The notes: a model not told the origin generated them from the sequence alone. Counted from the first letter of the stretch, positions 34,710 through 46,584 are shown. The stretch: 64,000 nucleotides of DNA from Spongilla lacustris (GCA_949361645.1 OX442421.1:2478633-2542632); one strand, 5' to 3'. Program-made: numbers and translations.

Positions 34710-35594
34710 ATGTCCAAACCCTTGCTCCTACCTGAGCCCTACGGAGGCAAAGCGGGTGGCTGGGCGGAATGGGTAGACCATTTCGAGAACGTAGCCGCTG
34801 TCAACAAGTGGGCCACTGGTGAGGAGAAATTAAAATGGCTGAAGGTGCGTCTAACTGGGAAGGCTCAGACAGCGTTCAAGAAGTTGCCACAAGATGTGAA
34901 AGAAAACTACGGTGAGTGCATGAAATCCTTACAGCGCCGTTTTGACCCTGACAGTAAGAGGCAACTGTACGTGGCCGAGTTAAGTGCCAGAACGAGGCAC
35001 AAGGACGAAGACTGGGCTACTTTTGGCGAAGTATTGAGAGTTCTTGCGGACAAAGCGTATCCTGACCTGGAGGAGAAGGCACGAGAACGTCTAGCATTAA
35101 ACCAGTTTTTGGCACAAATTGAAAACGCCCAAGTCGCTTTCGGCGTGAAGCAGAAACGACCCACCAACGTCGAGGAGGCCGTCGTCGCAACAATTGAATT
35201 AGGGTCGTACTTGGGAAGCTCCGGTAAGCCGCTGCGAGTGAGCGCTGTGTCCCCACAGGAACCAGACCCAGATGTACGCGTACGCCGTGCAGACCGTGCT
35301 GAAGCTGTCGCAGCTGTCTCTCCACTTGATGAACCTCAGACGGTGAAGTTGCTTGGCGAGCGGCTACAACGGTTGGAGATGCTACTCGAGAGACAAGGGA
35401 GTTCCACAGGGCGTCGGACAAGTAAGCAAACCTGGGAGGCTGAGAGTGGGAGACGCAAGGCTGTAGTCTGTTGGACTTGTGGCAAGAAAGGCCATATTGC
35501 AAGATTTTGTCGGAGTCGCGCAACAGAGCAGCATCAGGGAAACTTCAGTCCCTCAGTGGAGAGAGCCTACCACGTGAGGGAAGAAGACATGTAG
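34710..35594 (+). CDS. gag: gypsy B Gag protein
   Basis: 294 residues from the ATG at 34710. An upstream in-frame ATG at 34623 lies within the LTR and is unlikely. The N-terminal part is the retrotransposon capsid-like region; the C-terminal CCHC knuckle CWTCGKKGHIARFC binds nucleic acid. Gag forms the particle that packages element RNA. The pol frame overlaps the end of gag by about 120 nt in the -1 frame, consistent with -1 frameshifting. The gag frame itself is intact. Confidence 0.92.
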   Translation: MSKPLLLPEPYGGKAGGWAEWVDHFENVAAVNKWATGEEKLKWLKVRLTGKAQTAFKKLPQDVKENYGECMKSLQRRFDPDSKRQLYVAELSARTRHKDEDWATFGEVLRVLADKAYPDLEEKARERLALNQFLAQIENAQVAFGVKQKRPTNVEEAVVATIELGSYLGSSGKPLRVSAVSPQEPDPDVRVRRADRAEAVAAVSPLDEPQTVKLLGERLQRLEMLLERQGSSTGRRTSKQTWEAESGRRKAVVCWTCGKKGHIARFCRSRATEQHQGNFSPSVERAYHVREEDM

Positions 35595-37606
35595 AGGCTC
35601 AAACTGATCAGTTGACTGTTCCTTCTCTTTCGGTAACTTGCGGGGTAAGTTACAGCGTAAAGGGAGTCGTTGGGGTGGTAGCTGTTGCGTTCGTTGTTGA
35701 TACGGGAGCAGCTGTATCTCTTATCCGCAAGGATGTCTGGACACAACTTGTAAACAGGGACAGTACACTTGTTCTTGAACAGTGGTCTGGAAAAAAGCTT
35801 GTAGGGGTCAATGGGGCTTCATTGTCTATATGTGGGTGTGGAAACATACAGGTTTTGTTCAAGGGTACTCCATTTATGGTCACATGCATTGTAACTGATG
35901 ACATCACTATAGAGGCAATTCTTGGGTTGGATTTTTTGGAAGCTAATAGTTGTGTGATTGATTGTGGTCAGAAGGTACTCACATTCCCCTCCCAAAAGCT
36001 TTCGATTCCATTCTTAAGCAAAACCACCAGAGAACAAAGAGTTGCAACTGTTGGACTGGTCCTAAAAGAGAAAACAGTTGTTCCAGCAGGAAGTGAAATG
36101 GAAGTTATGGTAAAAATTGCTGGTCCAGTGACTAATGGTACGTGGTTTGTAGTACACAAGTCAGCCACTTGTAATGGTGTGATGGTGGCTAATGCAGTAG
36201 TGTCTCCACGCAGTAATGTAGTACCAGTACGTATACTGAACCCACGTGATGAAATGGTGGTGCTGAAGGAAGGAACACAGATTGCAAGCATGGAGCTCCT
36301 GGAGCAAGATCCAGTTATCAACATATCTACTGTGATGAAGAGTGCTGAAGTCTCACTGGAATGCCAGAACATTCTATGGGATTTGGTGTCTAAGGTTGGG
36401 AGTCACATTAGTGAGAGTGAAAGAGAACAACTCTATTCTCTTCTTGTGGAGTTTGCCGATGTCTTTTCTTTCAGCAGCAAGGACTTGGGCCGCACTAAAG
36501 AGCTGAAGCATCACATTTTCACCAGTGATGCTCACCCAGTGCACCTATCTCCTCGTCGTATTCCTCAGGCACGCAGGGAGGAGCTCCGAGGCTTGCTGAG
36601 GGACATGCTGGAAAGTGATGTAATCCAACAGTCTGACAGCCCTTGGTCCTCACCTATAGTGTTAGCAAAGAAGCATGATGGGACAACACGATTCTGCGTA
36701 GACTACAGGAAGGTAAACGAAGTAACAAGAAACAATGCCTACCCACTACCTCGAGTGGACGACACCTTGGACACACTGGTTGGTTCTAAATTCTTCACCA
36801 CACTCGACCTTGCCAGTGGGTACTGGCAAGTGGAAGTGGCTCCCGAGGATCAACCTAAGACAGCCTTCACAACACCGGAAGGACTTTACCAATTTAAGGT
36901 AATGCCATTTGGCTTATGTAACGCTCCAGCGACATTTCAGCGTTTAATGGACAGAGTGTTGAGTGGGTTAAAATGGTCGAGCTGTTTAGTGTATTTTGAC
37001 GATATAATAGTAGTAGGTACTACATTTCAGGAGCATTTGCATCACCTCACTAGTGTCTTCACTCGTCTGAGGGGGGCGGGTCTCAAGCTAAAACCAAAAA
37101 AGTGTACACTCTGCAGGCAGCAAGTAACATTTCTAGGCCATGTAGTATCCACAGATGGTGTTGCAACAGATCCAAGCAAAACTGAGGCTGTGTCGAAGTG
37201 GCCCACTCCCCAGAACAGAAAAGAAGTTCAACAATTTTTGGGGCTAGCCAATTACTATAGGCGTTTTGTCAAAGACTTTGCCTTGATCTCAAAACCACTA
37301 CAGCGGTTGACAGAGAAAAACGCACCTTTCGAATGGACCATTGGATGCCAAAATGCTTTTGATGAATTGCGTAAGCGTTTGGTTTCTTCCCCAGTCCTTG
37401 CATACCCAGATTATGAGCGACGTTTCATACTCGACACGGATGCAAGTGATGTTGGAATTGGTGCTGTGCTTTCACAGGTTAGTGATTGTGGTTCTGAGCG
37501 TGTTATTGCCTATGCAAGTAGATCGCTTACTAGGCCAGAGCAAAGGTATTGTGTAACACGTAAAGAATTATTAGCATGCAGTTGTGGAATTTGTACATCA
37601 TTTTAG
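35471..37606 (+). CDS. pol: gypsy B Pol, part 1: protease, reverse transcriptase, RNase H start
   Basis: In order: the protease motif VVDTGAAVSLI; RT motifs SPIVLAKKHDG, FCVDYRKVN, TLDLASGYWQVEV, MPFGLCNAPATFQ and catalytic VYFDDIIV; and the RNase H start ILDTDASDVGIG and RKELLA. The frame ends at 37606 because a TGCA is repeated at about 37,575-37,582, just after the RNase H Glu. Without that break the reading would continue in the next frame at 37,584. Confidence 0.92.
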   Translation: MDLWQERPYCKILSESRNRAASGKLQSLSGESLPREGRRHVEAQTDQLTVPSLSVTCGVSYSVKGVVGVVAVAFVVDTGAAVSLIRKDVWTQLVNRDSTLVLEQWSGKKLVGVNGASLSICGCGNIQVLFKGTPFMVTCIVTDDITIEAILGLDFLEANSCVIDCGQKVLTFPSQKLSIPFLSKTTREQRVATVGLVLKEKTVVPAGSEMEVMVKIAGPVTNGTWFVVHKSATCNGVMVANAVVSPRSNVVPVRILNPRDEMVVLKEGTQIASMELLEQDPVINISTVMKSAEVSLECQNILWDLVSKVGSHISESEREQLYSLLVEFADVFSFSSKDLGRTKELKHHIFTSDAHPVHLSPRRIPQARREELRGLLRDMLESDVIQQSDSPWSSPIVLAKKHDGTTRFCVDYRKVNEVTRNNAYPLPRVDDTLDTLVGSKFFTTLDLASGYWQVEVAPEDQPKTAFTTPEGLYQFKVMPFGLCNAPATFQRLMDRVLSGLKWSSCLVYFDDIIVVGTTFQEHLHHLTSVFTRLRGAGLKLKPKKCTLCRQQVTFLGHVVSTDGVATDPSKTEAVSKWPTPQNRKEVQQFLGLANYYRRFVKDFALISKPLQRLTEKNAPFEWTIGCQNAFDELRKRLVSSPVLAYPDYERRFILDTDASDVGIGAVLSQVSDCGSERVIAYASRSLTRPEQRYCVTRKELLACSCGICTSF

Positions 37607-39122
37607 ACAGTATCTCCTTGGGCGAGAATTCACCCTTCGAACTGACCATGGATCTCTGGTCTGGATCCGGAATTTTAAAGAACCGGAAGGTCAACTGGCT
37701 CGCTGGCTAGAGAGACTCCAGGAGTATAACTTCACCATTGTGCACCGCCAAGGCTTGCGCCATTGCAACGCTGACGCCCTTTCCCGTGTCCCATGCAGGC
37801 AGTGCGGTAGGGACGAAGATATAGAAGCAGAGAACACCGTCATGGTAGGAGTGGTTTCCAATCCGTTCCAAAAATATACTCCAGCTGAGATGAGGCAGAT
37901 GCAACTGGACGACACAACCATCCAACCTGTTCACTGTGCTGTATCTTGTGGTCAACTAACGAGCACTGATATTGTTAAATCGTGGAGTCAAGGAAGTCGT
38001 CTCCTGATGCAACACTGGGACGCCCTCTGCATTTATGATGGTATCCTGTGGAAGAAATGCGTGGACGGAAGTAGAAGATTCCAGCAGCTCGTTTTACCCA
38101 CGAAGTTACAAGAGGACGCTCTTCGCGATCTCCATCAAGGTGCCGTAGGCGGTCACATTGGAGAGGAGAAGATGAAACACAGACTGAAAGAGCGGTTTTA
38201 CTGGCCAGGATGTACAGAAGCTGTTGGAGAGTGGTGTAGGAACTGCATAAGCTGCACCACGAGGAAGACGGTTGCCCCAAAGAGAAGGCAAACCATTAAG
38301 GCTGGGTACCCGATGCAAATAGTGAGTGTAGATTTAATGGGCCCCCTTCCCGAGACTGAGGATGGCTGTAAGTATGTCATGGTAGCTGTGGATTGTTTTA
38401 CCCGGTGGGTAGAAGTGTATGCTATACGGAACCAGGAGGCCACAACTGTTGCTAAAAAACTTGTCGATGAAATGTTCTGCCGTTTTTCTCCTCCAGAACA
38501 GCTCCACAGCGACCAGGGACGACAGTTTGAGTCAGATTTGGTGAAGGAGATATGCGAACTGTTGCAGATCAGAAAAACGCGTACCACGCCGTACCACCCA
38601 CAGTGCAATGGAATGGTGGAGCGGTTCAATCGGACTCTATTGGACATGCTTTCCACCGCAGTTGGCAACCATCAAGCTGATTGGCAGCAGCACATACGTA
38701 AACTTTGTCTGGCTTACAACTCTAGCGTCCATTCCTCCACAGGATTTACTCCGTTCTTCTTGATGTTCGGGCGCCAGGCGAAGCTACCGATCGACATGAT
38801 GTTCGGCACTAATCAGATGGAGCCGAACACTACTTCCGAGTATGCACGCTGCTTGAAAGACGCCTTGCAAGAAGCATACGCACTGATGAGGGAGCACTGT
38901 CAGGCCGAACATAAAAGGCAGAAAGAGCTGTATGACCAAAAAGTGCATGGGAAGCCATTTAGCCCGGGCGAGTTGGTGTGGTTACACTCCACAGCTGTTC
39001 CTCGTGGTCGATCCAGAAAGCTACACCATCCTTGGAAAGGACCCTTTAAGGTCATGGAACGACTGGGCGAGACCACGTACAAAATCAAAAACCTTCAAGG
39101 TCGGAGGAAAACAACATTTTGA
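37584..39122 (+). CDS. pol: gypsy B Pol, part 2: RNase H end and integrase
   Basis: RNase H tail (TDHGSLVWIRNF, HCNADALSR), integrase HHCC finger (H...GGHIG...C..C) and DDE core: VDLMGPLP, LHSDQGRQFES and TTPYHPQCNGMVERFNRTL. It ends early by a frameshift near 39,100; the C-terminal tail (HFDRLKPC to a stop at 39,358) continues in another frame. Confidence 0.92.
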   Translation: MEFVHHFRQYLLGREFTLRTDHGSLVWIRNFKEPEGQLARWLERLQEYNFTIVHRQGLRHCNADALSRVPCRQCGRDEDIEAENTVMVGVVSNPFQKYTPAEMRQMQLDDTTIQPVHCAVSCGQLTSTDIVKSWSQGSRLLMQHWDALCIYDGILWKKCVDGSRRFQQLVLPTKLQEDALRDLHQGAVGGHIGEEKMKHRLKERFYWPGCTEAVGEWCRNCISCTTRKTVAPKRRQTIKAGYPMQIVSVDLMGPLPETEDGCKYVMVAVDCFTRWVEVYAIRNQEATTVAKKLVDEMFCRFSPPEQLHSDQGRQFESDLVKEICELLQIRKTRTTPYHPQCNGMVERFNRTLLDMLSTAVGNHQADWQQHIRKLCLAYNSSVHSSTGFTPFFLMFGRQAKLPIDMMFGTNQMEPNTTSEYARCLKDALQEAYALMREHCQAEHKRQKELYDQKVHGKPFSPGELVWLHSTAVPRGRSRKLHHPWKGPFKVMERLGETTYKIKNLQGRRKTTF

Positions 39123-39358
39123 CAGGCTCAAGCCATGTGTAATATCCGATGACAAGCCAGAGAACACAGGGTCCAGAGAACAAGAACCAGTTGGTACAAA
39201 TCTGGATCTGGTTGACAGCGATGACGATGATCCAGTACAGCAAGAGCCAGCAGTCCCAGAAATTGCGAACCCTCCTGCACCACCCTTAAATGAACAACGC
39301 CGATATCCCGTACGAGATAGACAACGCACACAGCGCTATGGAATATATGTGGAACACT

Positions 39359-39374
39359 AAAAAGAAGGGAGCAG
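39359..39374 (+). promoter_or_regulatory. Polypurine tract of gypsy B
   Basis: AAAAAGAAGGGAGCAG directly before the 3' LTR, the expected plus-strand primer site. Confidence 0.75.
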
Positions 39375-39549
39375 TGTAATGCAGGATTTATTAGTCTGCG
39401 CTTGCGCAGTACAATGTATTGATGGAACCTTTTGTAATAGATTGTCACACGCACACCCGTGATCACACATATATATATATACACCTTATTTTTGCTTGTT
39501 TGTCAGTCTGTACCTCGTGTATACCTGCTATCAATCTTGGCCACTTACA
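39375..39549 (+). repeat. 3' LTR of gypsy B
   Basis: 175 bp. It differs from the 5' LTR by a few substitutions (for example CATGCA/CACGCA) and one extra TA. Confidence 0.94.
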
Positions 39550-39553
39550 GGTA

Positions 39554-41069
39554 TATATATATTGGCATCTGTTTACTACCACTATATTCTTTCGTCCTTC
39601 ACAATTCAAAAGTGGATTGACATTATGACTCCAGGTTAAACGTGACACTGTCAATAAACCGGCCTAATGTTCGTGCAAAGGTGATCTAGGAGAATGTATT
39701 GCATGCAGGAAATGTGAGTGATCAACGCAAGGTAATAATAATCGAATTGGATCAGCTTCATAAACGTTCTAGATCTTGCAAATAAAAAAAGTGGGGGATC
39801 CGCCGCTATATAAATCTATAGTCCCTCGTATATGTGCTCTGACCACGAGAGGATTTGAACAGATAATTTGCATGTCTGCGATATGAATCAGTCAACAATA
39901 ACTTTGCTTTTTATCTCTATTCGTATAAACTTTAATATACACTAAGACTACTGTAATCTAAACAGCGATATCTAATTATTCGTTCTATCTTGTTTATTAA
40001 TATACGACCTTTCCCAGTATATTATTTGTGACTGTACACGCTAGCTGGCGTGGTCACAAATTTCGAGAGGTCACAAATCTCAACAGCCGTTTATAATTTG
40101 CTGTTAAGTGACAAGTTACCCAAGCGAACCCATGGGGTTGGACAAATTTGAACGGTTATGAAGCGGTATTTGCGGCATAATATTAGAATCGGAGCGCCAC
40201 TTCGGCGAATCGCGTCTCAGTTCTTGTACCCCCCCCCCCCCCCCCTCCCCCACCCACAACCCCATTTTCGTACTCAACCAGGGCTAATTTAATCAGGTCA
40301 TAAAATTTGAACCCCGGCCCCTTACCAATATAATAACTTTCACATGCCGAAGGCATGTGAACAACAGAAGATAAGGTTAGGGCTTTAGGTCTTATGAGGC
40401 GCGAAGCGCCGAAGATGATGCCGACTCCAAATCCGAGGTCAAATTGCACCCGCGGTGCTGTCTAGACACTCTTCATTGCACCAAACGGGTCGCACTAAAA
40501 AATTGATCTGGCTGGTCCCCAGTCCGCTTCGCGGTCGAGGCGCCTTCGGCGCCATACTGCGCGGCCTGGATCTGCCCCTGCCAAGCGGGATGTGGCCAGT
40601 AATAGTTCGTTAACATTTTGTGAGTTAATAAACCTAATCATTACTCTACATGCATATGTACATTTACATACATGTAACCAGCCGTGTTTCTGTTATGATA
40701 ACCATTTACATTGCTCAACGGCTCCCCAAGAACTATTAAAGTCTATGTAATGGAAAAAAAACAAATGACATGAAAACGTGTACCAATGTGCTGCAAATCT
40801 TAATAAAGGGTGGCAACTCAATTTTTCGTTAAGATTCAATTTAAAAAAGCAGTGGAAGGAATACAATAATGAGGTCAGAAAACCATTTATGTACATGTTA
40901 ATGGAAAGCTATTTTTTGCTTTCCCGAACTGAAGTCTTCAATGTAATGGTATATATATTTTTGCCTCGCATCTCTGATGCCTATAAGGCGATATGACGTC
41001 ATCCTAGCCAGCGCCTCGAGGTGCCGCACGTAGTGCGTGGCATAGCTAGGCGGCTTCTGGGAGCCCCTA
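39554..41069. other. Non-coding stretch with poly(C) and small GC hairpins
   Basis: No gene seen. A poly(C) run is at 40229-40245. Short hairpin motifs such as GGCGCGAAGCGCC and GGCGCCTTCGGCGCC lie at 40,398 and 40,540. Confidence 0.5.
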
Positions 41070-41160
41070 AGATTTAGCCAATAGGATTTGAACCTGCAAC
41101 CTCTTACTTAGAAAGGTAAATGCTCTCCCAAATTGAGCTATGGGTAGATTCGCCTGCACA
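41070..41160 (-). ncRNA. tRNA-like sequence (pseudo-tRNA or SINE head)
   Basis: On the minus strand TAGCTCAATTTGGGAGAGCA resembles a tRNA D arm (A box) and GGTTCAAATCC a T arm (B box), with TTTCTAA in an anticodon-like hairpin suggesting an Arg-TCT origin. The anticodon loop seems one base too long and the T and acceptor stems do not pair well, so it is not a functional tRNA. Confidence 0.45.
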
Positions 41161-44100
41161 TGTACAGTTTGCATCTTACAACCTTTCTATACGTAAAAAT
41201 GCGGCTGCAAATGTATTATAACTTGCGGTTAGATAATAAAATTCAAGAGTCAGTAGCCATTTTTCATACATTTAAAATAAATCCAAACCATTAGTACTTA
41301 TAGATTCAACCCAAATTCAAATTACACTACCCCTAAGTACCAGCAACAGAACACTATAGGACGTCTCTTTGAACACCATCACTTTCCTGGTGACCACCAA
41401 TTTCTGCATATGTGGTTAACATGTGCGCAGTACTTCATTTCCAAATTTATCTACTTTATAAGACCAGTACCTTAAGTTTTTATGTGTGTGCATTCAGGAA
41501 GGGTCAGAATGACGTCTTCATCAAAAGGACAACAAAAAAATTACATGTAGTAAACCCAAAAACAAATTACAATGTCATGTACTGTTTAAATCAGTGTTCA
41601 TTGCTTAGAGCTTCCCTAGGGACCTGCAGTCTTAGCAGTTATTGTCAAATCAAGAATCTTGCTTGAAAAAAAACAACACTTTTTCAATTGTACATGGAAC
41701 TGAATATTGGTAACTTAACTGCATGTACACATGTAGGATGAGAAGCGGCACCCATTTAATGAATGAATAAAATATACACCGTATTGAATTAGACAGTAAA
41801 TGAGCTCCCACCTAAATAGGGCTGGTACTCATGGATGGTACATGTAGAATGGCGGGGTTGTGCTTGGTTATTGGCGGGGCCAGCTGTAAGGGGCAGCTGC
41901 GCATGGCAGCCCAGGTAAAAGTAGTAGTTGAACAACACTTGTAGGCACATGCATGAGTAATTCTATCTTTATTTGTTTGGTGCCAAATGGTATAGCACTG
42001 TGTGTATCTTATCACAACAGCAGGTTCCTTAACGGACTGCATGGTGGCAAATGATCTCTGGGCACAGAGAAGGCTGCAGCTGGTGGATGCATGTCACGCT
42101 AAATGGTCCAATAGAGCACTCATTTCCTCAGAAAAGGGTGCCCTATTGATGTTTTGGAATGGCATGCAATCATCCGTTTTTGCAGTGTAAGTTGTATGTG
42201 GCTGTACAGTGCTAGTGAGAGGTTTTTTGTGGATTTTTTTTCTGTTAGAGATGTGGATAGATTGAGCCCCTGCCCAGCTTTGTGTGTTGTTTGTGATTGC
42301 CGTAGCATTGTGGGTGTTTGTATGCCTAGCTGAGTATGTTTGTTGTTGGTGTTGGTACATGCGTAAAGTCTATCATGTACTAGTACTAAAATTGGTGTCC
42401 AATCATCATGTGGCCCAGCGGAAGGCTATTTAAAACGAATTAATTTCATTAATATTCATGATTCATTATTCCACTGTTTATCAATATACATGTTCATTCG
42501 GCCTGCTAAATAATGATGAAAAATGCTCCGAAAATAGCCTGTGCTCTGAACTCCCTGGCAGCTTCTTCAAGATCCAAAGCATCTGTACGTTCTTTGTGAC
42601 CGTGAAGCAGCATAAGATCGTTCAATCTCTGCGGTTAAGACATAGATGAGCGAATAAGATATGTTTTCAACCTAAGGCTAAGCAGGACACTAAATGAACG
42701 CTCACTGGTAGCATTTGTAGCAGGCATGATCAGAATGAGTTTCAGTACAATACACACTTGATCCATGAAATGCTGTTTGGCAGGTGAAAGAGACTTAAAA
42801 AGTAATCTATAATTGCAAAAAATGCTTGGAATGGTGGTGTACGATCTTGCGGGTAGTCTGTTGCAAGAATATTCAGCTGAATGGCAAAATTATTTTATCT
42901 ACATCTTCTCCGTAGAAGTCAGCAACATATTTCAGTTCGTTTATAAAATCAAAACTCTTTTGTGTCACACAGCTTTTGTAATTAGTTGCTCTAAATTTTT
43001 ATACACTTCATAATTAACCTAGCTGTTCAAATCGGGAACGTATACAATGAATTGCTAAATCTATTTTTTCGATGTATGGTTGGCAGTAAGACCCTTAACG
43101 CAAGTATTATGAAATACCTTGTCATCTCGATCTGACTCGCGGTTATGTAACCATTTCCATATGGAAAACCAGATCGGCTGGAAGCTACGGTGCTGTCTTC
43201 CTATCTCCTATCGCGGGAATTTAAAACTAACCTTCAGTGCATGGCCGGGTTGATGGGGGTATCTGATACTACGAGTAATTTTGCTTCGAGTGCAGCCATT
43301 TAATATACGTACTAGTAGCTGCGCAATGAATGATAAATTTAATATAATATTGATTTATATAAATAATATATATACATAGAATACATGAACGAATGAATAT
43401 AACATCACATTACTAATATTGTTACTAAATGCATAAAACGTCGGAATTGAACCTAAAAGAGAGGCATCACATGTGGTAATTTTAATATCAAATGAAAGAG
43501 GAAAATATGTGCATTAAATAGATACCTTATTTGTATATAGGTGCAGTATTTCAGAAGTTGCGGCATTTCAAACACACATTTTGGCATGTATACGCAGTGA
43601 AATGCGAGAGGGAAGAAAAAATTGTGACGGTTTAACTTTTTTTGCTATAGTTGTTGCAAAACAAATAGTTATTAAGCCAAACATTTCTATCGTATTGAGT
43701 ACACATTTCTAATATAGTAGGTTCGTTGATTACCAGTAATATAATGTACTACAAATTCATTATTGTAACGTCTACTCCTTATTCCTCCGTTTCTTTGTAT
43801 TTCCAATAGTTAACTGTAACTTTATGTGTTGTTGACTTTCTGGAGTATTTTACATTGATAACATGACCTTTATCCTGCTGGCTACCAAACCACAAGTGCT
43901 CACACTGAGTAGAGTCCATTCAGAAGTACTAAGCATCAGTTAGGTCTGAAAACTCTACAGATAACTTGATTCAGGTTTGCCCTCTGCGCAACACTGTTTA
44001 ACTTCTTTTGTAGTGTTTTTTGGAATGTAGCTTGGCAGCATATTCATCATGTGTTTCTATGCCATAATGGTTTTATATAAAATTTGTCTTGCTCATCTTC

Positions 44101-44995
44101 AGTTTTGTTAGAAAGCTAATTAAGAGGTTTTGATTATTTTACTTGTAACTTTCCCATGTACAAATCCTATTGTAATGATAGGTGCCTTAAGGCTCTCATG
44201 AGATGGTCAGCAGCCCAAGAGCCTGCTTAGCAAACATGTTATGTGCCGATGCTGATAATGTTTGATCAGCGGAGGAATGTTGGCTTAGCTACCTTCAAAA
44301 TAATATTACACCTTCAATTGATGCTCAATAACATCTACAACAGCCTTATAGCAATATATCAGCCATGCAAGATTCTTTCTCCGAACCACTACATACAGCA
44401 CTTCGCAGACTGTGCAACACATGTACTTAATCTGAATCTTCATCTAGGGAAATACCAAACACATCATTCTTCACGTAAAATACTATGCAGTTGAGGGCTT
44501 TTTCTTAAAAAAGATACAAATTTGGCAAGCAGGTCTTAGACTTATCATATGTGATACTATCGCGATCTTTTGATTTGCATAAATGCAGTTGTTGCATCCA
44601 CATGAACCAGTAACCAATTTACCTATAATACCATGCAAGCTAGTGCTTGCATTGGTTCTTAGATCCTTTTGTATACTGATCATAAACTATCTGCTAGTTA
44701 TTTAAGAACAGCTCTGATAGTGTGGCAAACACTGCAAGTTTATACATGTACATTCAAGATAGTAATGCGACATGCTACATTGTTTTTTTTCTCCCATCTT
44801 TATTACTAATGCATTTTGGTTCATCTCTTTCTACTATAATTGACTTCATTCTGATAGAAGTAAACCAGTCATAAGTTGCTTCAGCTAATGATTCTGTTCA
44901 TTTTTGTGCAAATGAATTTGAAACCTTTGTTTAACTACTCTCTTTGATATTAACATCTGCTTCAGTAATAATCGTGTACATGTACTTGCGCATAA
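41161..44995. other. Non-coding stretch
   Basis: A/T-rich. Open frames up to about 88 codons overlap on both strands near 41.8-42.4 kb without motifs. Nothing recognised. Confidence 0.45.
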
Positions 44996-45277
44996 TCATG
45001 TACATGTACTTACAACCACTTCTTGGTTTTGCCTATAGACAGCGGGGTAACAAATTGCTGTCCTGCTTGAGCAGGAGAAAGATGTACAAAAAGTAGATAT
45101 GTGCGTTGTGTCAATAATAGAGGGTTGCTTAGGCAGAGCGAATTGTTCATCTAGAAGTTGGATAATCAGTATAGTATCACAATTAAATGTTAGATTCTTC
45201 TTCAATGTAGCCATTGCTGTTAGGAAGTCTGAATTGACCTTGCACATTGATTCTATTTCCTGAATCAAGAAGTGCAA
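44996..45277 (-). pseudogene. Protein fragment related to 18096-18407
   Basis: A 93-codon frame with NCDTILIIQLLDEQFALPKQ, parallel to the fragment on the plus strand at 18.1 kb. Unknown repeated protein family. Confidence 0.35.
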
Positions 45278-45710
45278 CCATTTTGGCTGTTTGGGTGGTG
45301 TTCTTGTTTGTCAAATTGATATGTATTTACATTACCAATCCTTTAGTCCTTATCATTGACACCTGTAAGGTATTATTTTCACTGATGTCACTCTAGATAA
45401 AAAAATACACTTCTTCAAATCAGCTGCAGTCTTCATCTTAATATAAAATACAATTTAAAATGCAATTTGGTAACCAAATTTTAAACCTATTCCATCATGT
45501 GCACTATATGGGTCTGGGGACCAGACCACCAATAAACAAGCCTTGCGCATCATCTAAGAGTTACGAAAAATTAATGCCTTGTCTTCTAGTGCTCAAGCTA
45601 CATGTATCTGAAGTCAAAATTCCTGCCGCTTAAAGGATTAGGTGCTTTTTAATTAGAATCGCTCGACATAGAACCTTAGCGGTCAGTGGCGAGGTGGCTT
45701 ATCTATCGCT

Positions 45711-45776
45711 GGGGGGGGGGGGGGGGGGAGGCAAATACACTGATTTTGCCGCCCCCGCCCCCCCCCCCCCCCCCCC
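45711..45776. repeat. poly(G) then poly(C) tracts
   Basis: G run 45711-45728 and C run 45758-45776 separated by about 30 bp, so the strand could fold back on itself. Confidence 0.9.
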
Positions 45777-46039
45777 ACACACACACACATACACAAACGC
45801 TGCCTTTCTGTCAGAATTTCTTATCCGTTAAGCACTACTATGAAGTCTGACACTGTCACACACATAGCGGTGATAAAACCTGTGTTCATTGGGAGACTAC
45901 AACTATTCCCCCCTTCCACCCGCACAAAAAAAAAGGCTCGTGTTTGAACGTTGAACACGAGTAACTCGAGCGCCGCTGCGCGCGCCGTTCTTCAAAATCT
46001 TGTCAGAGTACCATTTATTTGTTGAATCATATACGCGCT

Positions 46040-46116
46040 TAGTCTCGTCCCCCAGACCCCATACGTTGCGTATACGAGCGTGTTTATTGCGTCATTTTGG
46101 TCTGGGAACGAGACTA
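46040..46116. mobile_element. 77-bp MITE, TAGTCTCG family
   Basis: Ends TAGTCTCGTCCCCCAGACC...GGTCTGGGAACGAGACTA. Flanks ATACGCGCT and ATACGTGCT are a 9-bp duplication with one C/T difference. Same ends as 23819-24771. Confidence 0.85.
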
Positions 46117-46229
46117 ATACGTGCTAGCGTTAATGGTTACGACAATACGCTCGTTTAAACACTGGCGGAGCCAGGATTTTATTGCAGGGGGGCCAGGGGA
46201 AGGCAAGGGACACGCCTCCCCTCAGGTAT

Positions 46230-46254
46230 GGGGGGGGGGGGGGGGGGGGGGGGG
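46230..46254 (+). repeat. poly(G) tract, about 25 nt
   Basis: Uninterrupted G run 60 bp before the large Mutator-like element. Confidence 0.95.
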
Positions 46255-46324
46255 CGCTCCACCCTAGCCGCTTTGCAACTTTCACACTTAATTAATTGAG
46301 TCCCAAGACATGTATAGCATAATT

Positions 46325-46376
46325 ACCGAATAGAAGTTAGCCTCACATTCCTCAGCCTCACATTCCAGCGGTTAGA
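46325..46376 (+). repeat. Left TIR of the large transposon
   Basis: 52 bp identical to the reverse complement of 60269-60320. Contains two copies of GCCTCACATTCC. Confidence 0.93.
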
Positions 46377-46584
46377 CCGTTATTTTGATAATGACCGGCC
46401 ATAATCTAGTTATGAATAAAATTGAGGTCTTTTGGCAGAAACCAACTACAATAACATCTTTTTATTAAAGTAACAAATTCTAGACATAGCGATCCATCGA
46501 GCGTTTATGCTCATGTATACCTCCGAATTGCAATTTGGATATCACACATTTTCTACCTTCATGTCTTACATATGCGAAATCACC

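Larger units (their letters stand above)
34508..39549 (+). mobile_element. Near-complete Ty3/gypsy retrotransposon family B (5,042 bp)
   Basis: LTR, primer-binding site, gag, pol (protease, RT, RNase H, integrase), polypurine tract, LTR. The target GGTA is duplicated at 34504-34507 and 39550-39553. The two LTRs differ at only a few positions, so the insertion is young. Coding is broken by a TGCA insertion in RNase H and by one frameshift near the end. Confidence 0.95.

Noticed and set aside
41070..41160. Functional tRNA-Arg
   Set aside because: The anticodon loop has an extra base and the acceptor and T stems do not pair, so only a tRNA-like remnant is reported.
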